The notes under the pieces were generated by a model. The model was not told where the DNA came from and did not search any database. It saw only the letters and a list, made by a program, of their open reading frames with translations. A stretch of DNA of 17,609 nucleotides from an uncultured Bacteroidales bacterium. GTDB lineage: Bacteria; Bacteroidota; Bacteroidia; Bacteroidales; Paludibacteraceae. Positions 14,627 to 17,609 of the stretch are shown one piece after another; position 1 is the stretch's first letter, and each line of letters begins with the position of its first letter. The stretch lies in NCBI GenBank assembly GCA_937892015.1, contig CALAUY010000061.1, forward strand, positions 1 through 17,609, written 5' to 3'. The translations under genes and the position numbers were made by a program.

Positions 14627-15046
14627 ATGGGACGTCTTTTAGCCATTGACTACGGAATCCGTCGAACAGGGATTGCCGTAACGGATATGCTACGCATAAC
14701 AGCGGGGGCTCTTGCGACTGTACCCACGCACACACTGCTGGATTGGTTGGCCGATTATTTCTCCAAAGAGACCGTTGATGAGGTCGTTATCGGTTATCCG
14801 CGGCAGATGTCCGGCGCAGAAAGCGCGTCGATGCGACAGATACGTCCGTTCATGAATGCCTTCCGAAAGCGTTTTCCACACATGCCTCTCGTGCCTTTCG
14901 ATGAGCGATTCACTTCCGTTTTGGCACACAAAGCAATGTTGGAGGGCGGGCTGAAGAAGAAAGCCAGACAGGACAAAGCAACTGTGGACAAGATTGCCGC
15001 GTGCATCATCCTCGAGGATTACCTTCAAGCGAAAACAACTGAATAA
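14627..15046 (+). CDS. ruvX: RuvX/YqgF Holliday-junction resolvase-like nuclease
   Basis: This 139-residue RNase H-fold protein of the YqgF family is required for 16S rRNA 5'-end processing or Holliday-junction resolution in other bacteria. The acidic active-site motifs are visible: LAIDYGIRRTG (D8), PFDERFTS (D92) and KATVDKIAA (D121), with GYPRQMSG between them. Length is normal for the family. The open frame extends upstream to 14474, but the ruvX promoter lies inside that extension, so the ATG at 14627 is used. def follows after 58 nt, a pairing I recall in other Bacteroidetes. Confidence 0.93.
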   Translation: MGRLLAIDYGIRRTGIAVTDMLRITAGALATVPTHTLLDWLADYFSKETVDEVVIGYPRQMSGAESASMRQIRPFMNAFRKRFPHMPLVPFDERFTSVLAHKAMLEGGLKKKARQDKATVDKIAACIILEDYLQAKTTE

Positions 15047-15066
15047 GAATGCAATAACTCAATCAT

Positions 15067-15090
15067 AAATTGTCAATAGCCCGTAAGGGC
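15067..15090. repeat. Dispersed 13-mer followed by a small hairpin, copy 2
   Basis: AAATTGTCAATAG (15067-15079) repeats 610-622 exactly. It overlaps GCCC-GTAA-GGGC (15079-15090), a 4-bp stem closed by a GNRA-type loop. The element lies in the ruvX-def spacer, ending 14 nt before the def ATG. It could modulate def translation or be a remnant of a dispersed repeat. It lacks a T-run suitable for termination; an A-run follows on this strand. Confidence 0.4.
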
Positions 15091-15104
15091 AGTCAAAAAA
15101 AATT

Positions 15105-15659
15105 ATGGTTTTACCGATATATTTATACGGCCAACCGGTACTTCGCAGAGAAGCGGAAGATGTGCCACGCGATTATCCAGAACTCAAGACGCTGATTGCC
15201 AACATGTTCGAGACACTCTTGCAAGCCGAGGGTTGCGGACTGGCAGCACCGCAAGTGGGGCTCGGGTTGCGCCTTTTCATCGTCGATGGCTCTGAGTTGG
15301 GAGAAGAGTACCCTGAAAGCAAGAACTTCAAACAACCGTTCATCAACCCCGAAGTGCTCGAAGAGTCTGAGGAAAAAGTGACGTACAGCGAGGGCTGCTT
15401 GTCCCTGCCCGGAATAAGCGAGAACGTGGTGCGACCCAAGACAATACGCGTCAGGTATTATGACGAAAACTGGCAGTTGCACGAAGAGGAACTGACGGGG
15501 TTCAACGCCCGTATTTTCGAGCACGAGTTCGACCACCTGCAAGGCAACGTGTTCACTGACCGCATCTCACCCATCCGTCGGCAGTTCGTCAGCACAAGGC
15601 TACAGAAAATAGCTAAAGGAAAGACGATGGGGAAATACAAATGTAAGAAAAACGGCTAA
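15105..15659 (+). CDS. def: Peptide deformylase
   Basis: This 184-residue metallo-enzyme removes the N-formyl group from nascent proteins in the cytoplasm. All three family motifs are intact: GCGLAAPQVG (43-52), EGCLS (96-100, metal ligand C98) and HEFDH (140-144, the two His ligands and catalytic Glu). The N-terminus MVLPIYLYGQPVLR and the lysine-rich tail are normal for the Bacteroidetes form. ATG at 15105 follows an A-rich stretch, with no Shine-Dalgarno. mntP begins 9 nt after the stop, so the genes probably form one transcript with ruvX. Confidence 0.96.
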   Translation: MVLPIYLYGQPVLRREAEDVPRDYPELKTLIANMFETLLQAEGCGLAAPQVGLGLRLFIVDGSELGEEYPESKNFKQPFINPEVLEESEEKVTYSEGCLSLPGISENVVRPKTIRVRYYDENWQLHEEELTGFNARIFEHEFDHLQGNVFTDRISPIRRQFVSTRLQKIAKGKTMGKYKCKKNG

Positions 15660-15668
15660 TTATCCTTC

Positions 15669-16232
15669 ATGGGACTCATTTCCGTCATATTGCTCGCTGT
15701 AGGTCTTGCCATGGACTGCCTTGCGGTCAGTTCCACGAAAGGCATTGCCGCATCCGGCAAAGAGCAAACGGACTGCCACCCGTGGTTGATGGCCGTACTC
15801 TTCGGCTTTTTTCAAGGTGCTATGCCGCTGATAGCGTACGCCGCCGGCTCTGCTTTTGCGACATATATTGACAGAGTGGATCATTGGATAGCACTCGTGT
15901 TGCTGACGTTCATCGGCGGTAAAATGATTTGGGAGAGTCTCCACGAACATCCTGAAGAAGAGCACCATATCGGCACTATTGCCGAGTTGTTTGTGTTGGC
16001 CATTGCCACCTCTATTGATGCACTGGCCACAGGCATTATCTTTGTTCCATACTCGCCCCGAACGGTGCTGCTCGACATGGCCATCATCGCTTTCGTCAGC
16101 TTTGCGTTCTCTCTTGTCGGTTTCTTCGGTGGCAAACATATTGGTAAGCGACTGCCGGTGAACGTAGAACTGCTGGGCGGACTTGTTCTCATAGGCATCG
16201 GATTGAAGATTTTTATTGAGGGGATGATATGA
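15669..16232 (+). CDS. mntP: Manganese efflux pump MntP family
   Basis: This 187-residue inner-membrane protein of the MntP (DUF204) family exports Mn2+. It has about six membrane segments arranged as an inverted repeat of two three-helix halves. The key acidic residues occur in matching motifs, AMDCLAVS (D16) and SIDALATG (D117), and GFFQGAMPLIAY and FSLVGFFGGKHIG supply the paired glycine motifs. The hydrophilic loop between the halves is short and His/Glu-rich (HEHPEEEHH). The stop overlaps the ATG of the next gene (ATGA at 16229-16232), so both are co-translated. No mntP-type manganese riboswitch is seen in the 9-nt spacer. Confidence 0.9.
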   Translation: MGLISVILLAVGLAMDCLAVSSTKGIAASGKEQTDCHPWLMAVLFGFFQGAMPLIAYAAGSAFATYIDRVDHWIALVLLTFIGGKMIWESLHEHPEEEHHIGTIAELFVLAIATSIDALATGIIFVPYSPRTVLLDMAIIAFVSFAFSLVGFFGGKHIGKRLPVNVELLGGLVLIGIGLKIFIEGMI

Positions 16233-16828
16233 TTCTTATCGGCAACACGGTGGTGAGTCTTGATATACTCGAGAAAGAGTTCTGTTGCGATTTGGACAGA
16301 TGCCGCGGATGTTGTTGTATTGAGGGCGATGCAGGTGCCCCGCTTACGGAAGAAGAGAACGCTCAAATAGAGCAACTATTGCCGCTACTGAAGCCTCAGA
16401 TGACGCCCGAGGCACGCCGAGTCGTGGAGGAGCGGGGTATCAGTTATCGTGACCCAGAAGGCGAACTGGTAACGCAGATTGTTGACGGCAAGGATTGCGT
16501 CTTTGCGCGAACCGACCACAACGGGTGGTGTTATTGCTTGATAGAGAGAGCTTGTCGCGCCGGCAAAACGGATTTTCTCAAACCCGTCTCTTGCCACCTC
16601 TATCCCGTGCGTGTCAAGGAGTTTGCAGCTCGCGGTGAAGCGCCGGCAATGACGGCTCTCGAGTACAACAGATGGGATATCTGCCATTGCGCGCGAATGC
16701 GTGGTAAGAAAGAGCACGTGCGCTTGTACGAGTTTCTCCGAGAACCCCTTGTACGGCGATTCGGACAACAATGGTACGATGAATTGTGTCTCACCGCTAC
16801 CGAATGGAGAAAGCAAAACAGCGGATAA
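16229..16828 (+). CDS. DUF3109-family cysteine-rich protein
   Basis: This 199-residue cytoplasmic protein matches the DUF3109 pattern found in Bacteroidetes. It has 14 cysteines, including FCCDLDRCRGCCC (C19, 20, 25, 28, 29, 30), CVFARTDHNGWCYC (C90, 101, 103), then C109, SCHLYPVRV (C122) and ICHC (C152, 154). This suits binding of an iron-sulfur cluster or zinc, as in the related YkgJ-type cysteine families. It has no signal peptide or membrane segment. Translation is coupled to mntP by an ATGA overlap, which hints at a metal-related role, but no function has been established that I can name. Confidence 0.8.
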   Translation: MILIGNTVVSLDILEKEFCCDLDRCRGCCCIEGDAGAPLTEEENAQIEQLLPLLKPQMTPEARRVVEERGISYRDPEGELVTQIVDGKDCVFARTDHNGWCYCLIERACRAGKTDFLKPVSCHLYPVRVKEFAARGEAPAMTALEYNRWDICHCARMRGKKEHVRLYEFLREPLVRRFGQQWYDELCLTATEWRKQNSG

Positions 16829-16857
16829 AACAAAACAACTGACAAACAACTATATTT

Positions 16858-17241
16858 ATGAAAACATCTACTAAAGTCATTTCTATTATCAGTGTCGTGC
16901 TTGTGCTCGCACTGGGCATCTTCTGCTACTTCCGTTTCTGGTTTCCTTACGCAGAAGGAACGGATTCCGGAGAACTCAATTATTTCTCCTATCAAGGAGT
17001 CGTCTTTAAGACATATGAGGGCAAACTGATTCAGACGGGCTTGAAGTCTCGTGCCGCAACACAAGCCGGCGTTGCGAGCAACGAGTTCGTATTCTCTGTC
17101 GATGATAAAGCAGTGGCCGACTCGCTGATGCACTGCACCGGCAAACAGGTGGAACTGCACTACCAACGCTATTTTGCGCCGCTGCCATGGCGTGGACAAA
17201 GCGTCTTTGTGGTTGATAGTATATGGTCTGTAGGCAAATAG
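16858..17241 (+). CDS. Small membrane-anchored protein of unknown function
   Basis: This 127-residue protein has one N-terminal hydrophobic segment (ISIISVVLVLALGIFCYFRF, about 8-27) and an extracytoplasmic part of about 100 residues. The latter contains ELNYFSYQGVVFKTYEGKLIQ, FVFSVDD and a C-terminal region VELHYQRYFAPLPWRGQSVF. It looks like a conserved Bacteroidetes family in the context of ruvX-def genes. I recall homologues sometimes labelled 6-phosphogluconate dehydrogenase, which this sequence does not support: it is too short and has no nucleotide-binding fold. It starts 29 nt after the DUF3109 gene and is followed after 27 nt by the acyl-CoA synthetase. Confidence 0.75.
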   Translation: MKTSTKVISIISVVLVLALGIFCYFRFWFPYAEGTDSGELNYFSYQGVVFKTYEGKLIQTGLKSRAATQAGVASNEFVFSVDDKAVADSLMHCTGKQVELHYQRYFAPLPWRGQSVFVVDSIWSVGK

Positions 17242-17268
17242 TTCGTTTACATCTAAATCCCGAGTATT

Positions 17269-17609
17269 ATGATACGCAACAATCTGATTCGTCTTTTTGA
17301 AGATGCCATGCGCATGCATTGGGAGCTTCCTGCCATGTCTGATTTTGGCAATCCTAAAGTATATACGTACGGCGATGTAGCCGCACAAGTGGAACGTCTG
17401 CACATCCTTTTCGAGCAATGCGGTATTGAGAAAAACGACAAGATAGCCCTTATCGGGCGCAACAGTTCTAACTGGGCGATGACGTACGTGGCCGTACTCA
17501 CTTACGGGGCCATTGTGGTGCCCATCCTGCAAGATTTCAAGCCCGGTGATGTCACGCATATCATCAACCATTCTGAATCGAAACTTCTTTTTGCCGGTGA
17601 TGCTATCTG
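17269..17609 (+). CDS. AMP-binding acyl-CoA synthetase, N-terminal part
   Basis: ATG at 17269 opens a frame that runs off the right edge after about 113 codons. It reads MIRNNLIRLFEDAM, then KVYTYGDVAAQVERLHILF, KNDKIALIGRNSSNWAMTY and YGAIVVPILQDFKPGDV, the characteristic N-terminal region of ANL-superfamily long-chain fatty acyl-CoA ligases (FadD or FAA1 type). The enzyme would activate a fatty acid with ATP and CoA. The adenylation signature (YTSGT type) lies beyond the window, so catalytic competence cannot be judged. It is probably the last visible gene of the ruvX-def transcript or the next unit. Confidence 0.88.
   Translation, partial: MIRNNLIRLFEDAMRMHWELPAMSDFGNPKVYTYGDVAAQVERLHILFEQCGIEKNDKIALIGRNSSNWAMTYVAVLTYGAIVVPILQDFKPGDVTHIINHSESKLLFAGDAI

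Overview
The window reads as chromosomal DNA of a Bacteroidales bacterium, Prevotella- or Bacteroides-like and possibly an uncultured gut or rumen relative. The signs are a complete SusC/SusD starch-type locus, promoters of the Bacteroidetes form TTTG-N19-21-TAnnTTTG, A-rich leaders without Shine-Dalgarno sequences, and a ruvX-def housekeeping cluster. No RNA gene, integrase, transposase or CRISPR array was seen.

Layout. Positions 1-908 hold no convincing intact gene. They contain four short tandem-repeat arrays with 9- or 11-bp units, small hairpins, and a good leftward promoter that leads only into broken or tiny frames. Positions 909-14462 are one leftward (minus-strand) block with tight spacing. 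In transcription order it encodes a lipidated SusB-like GH97 glucosidase, SusC, SusD, a SusE/F-like lipoprotein with two starch-binding-type modules, a GH13 alpha-amylase, and then two genes of the 2-hydroxyacyl-CoA dehydratase activase family (an activase with two ATPase domains, and a DUF2229/HgdB-like partner overlapping it by 4 nt). A divergent intergenic region (14463-14626) carries a promoter for each direction. Positions 14627-17609 are a rightward block: ruvX, def, mntP, a cysteine-rich DUF3109 protein overlapping mntP by 4 nt, a small membrane-anchored protein, and the start of an AMP-binding acyl-CoA synthetase cut by the window edge.

How it works together. The starch locus would bind alpha-glucan at the surface (SusD, SusE/F-like), cut it with GH13 amylase and GH97, and import oligosaccharides through SusC. 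Its predicted protein placement differs from the classical Bacteroides thetaiotaomicron Sus system: GH97 carries a lipobox, while the amylase has a non-lipidated signal peptide. That signal peptide lies in a different frame from the amylase catalytic domain, so the gene may be frameshifted or the sequence may contain an indel error. The acyl-CoA activase pair follows 18 nt after the amylase and may share its transcript.

The most unusual feature overall is the number of short tandem repeats with different unit lengths (8, 9, 11 and 15 bp) in gene spacers. One array of four 15-bp units abuts the susC start codon, and an 8-bp degenerate array fills much of the susD-susE spacer. No plainly new defence or mobile system was found.
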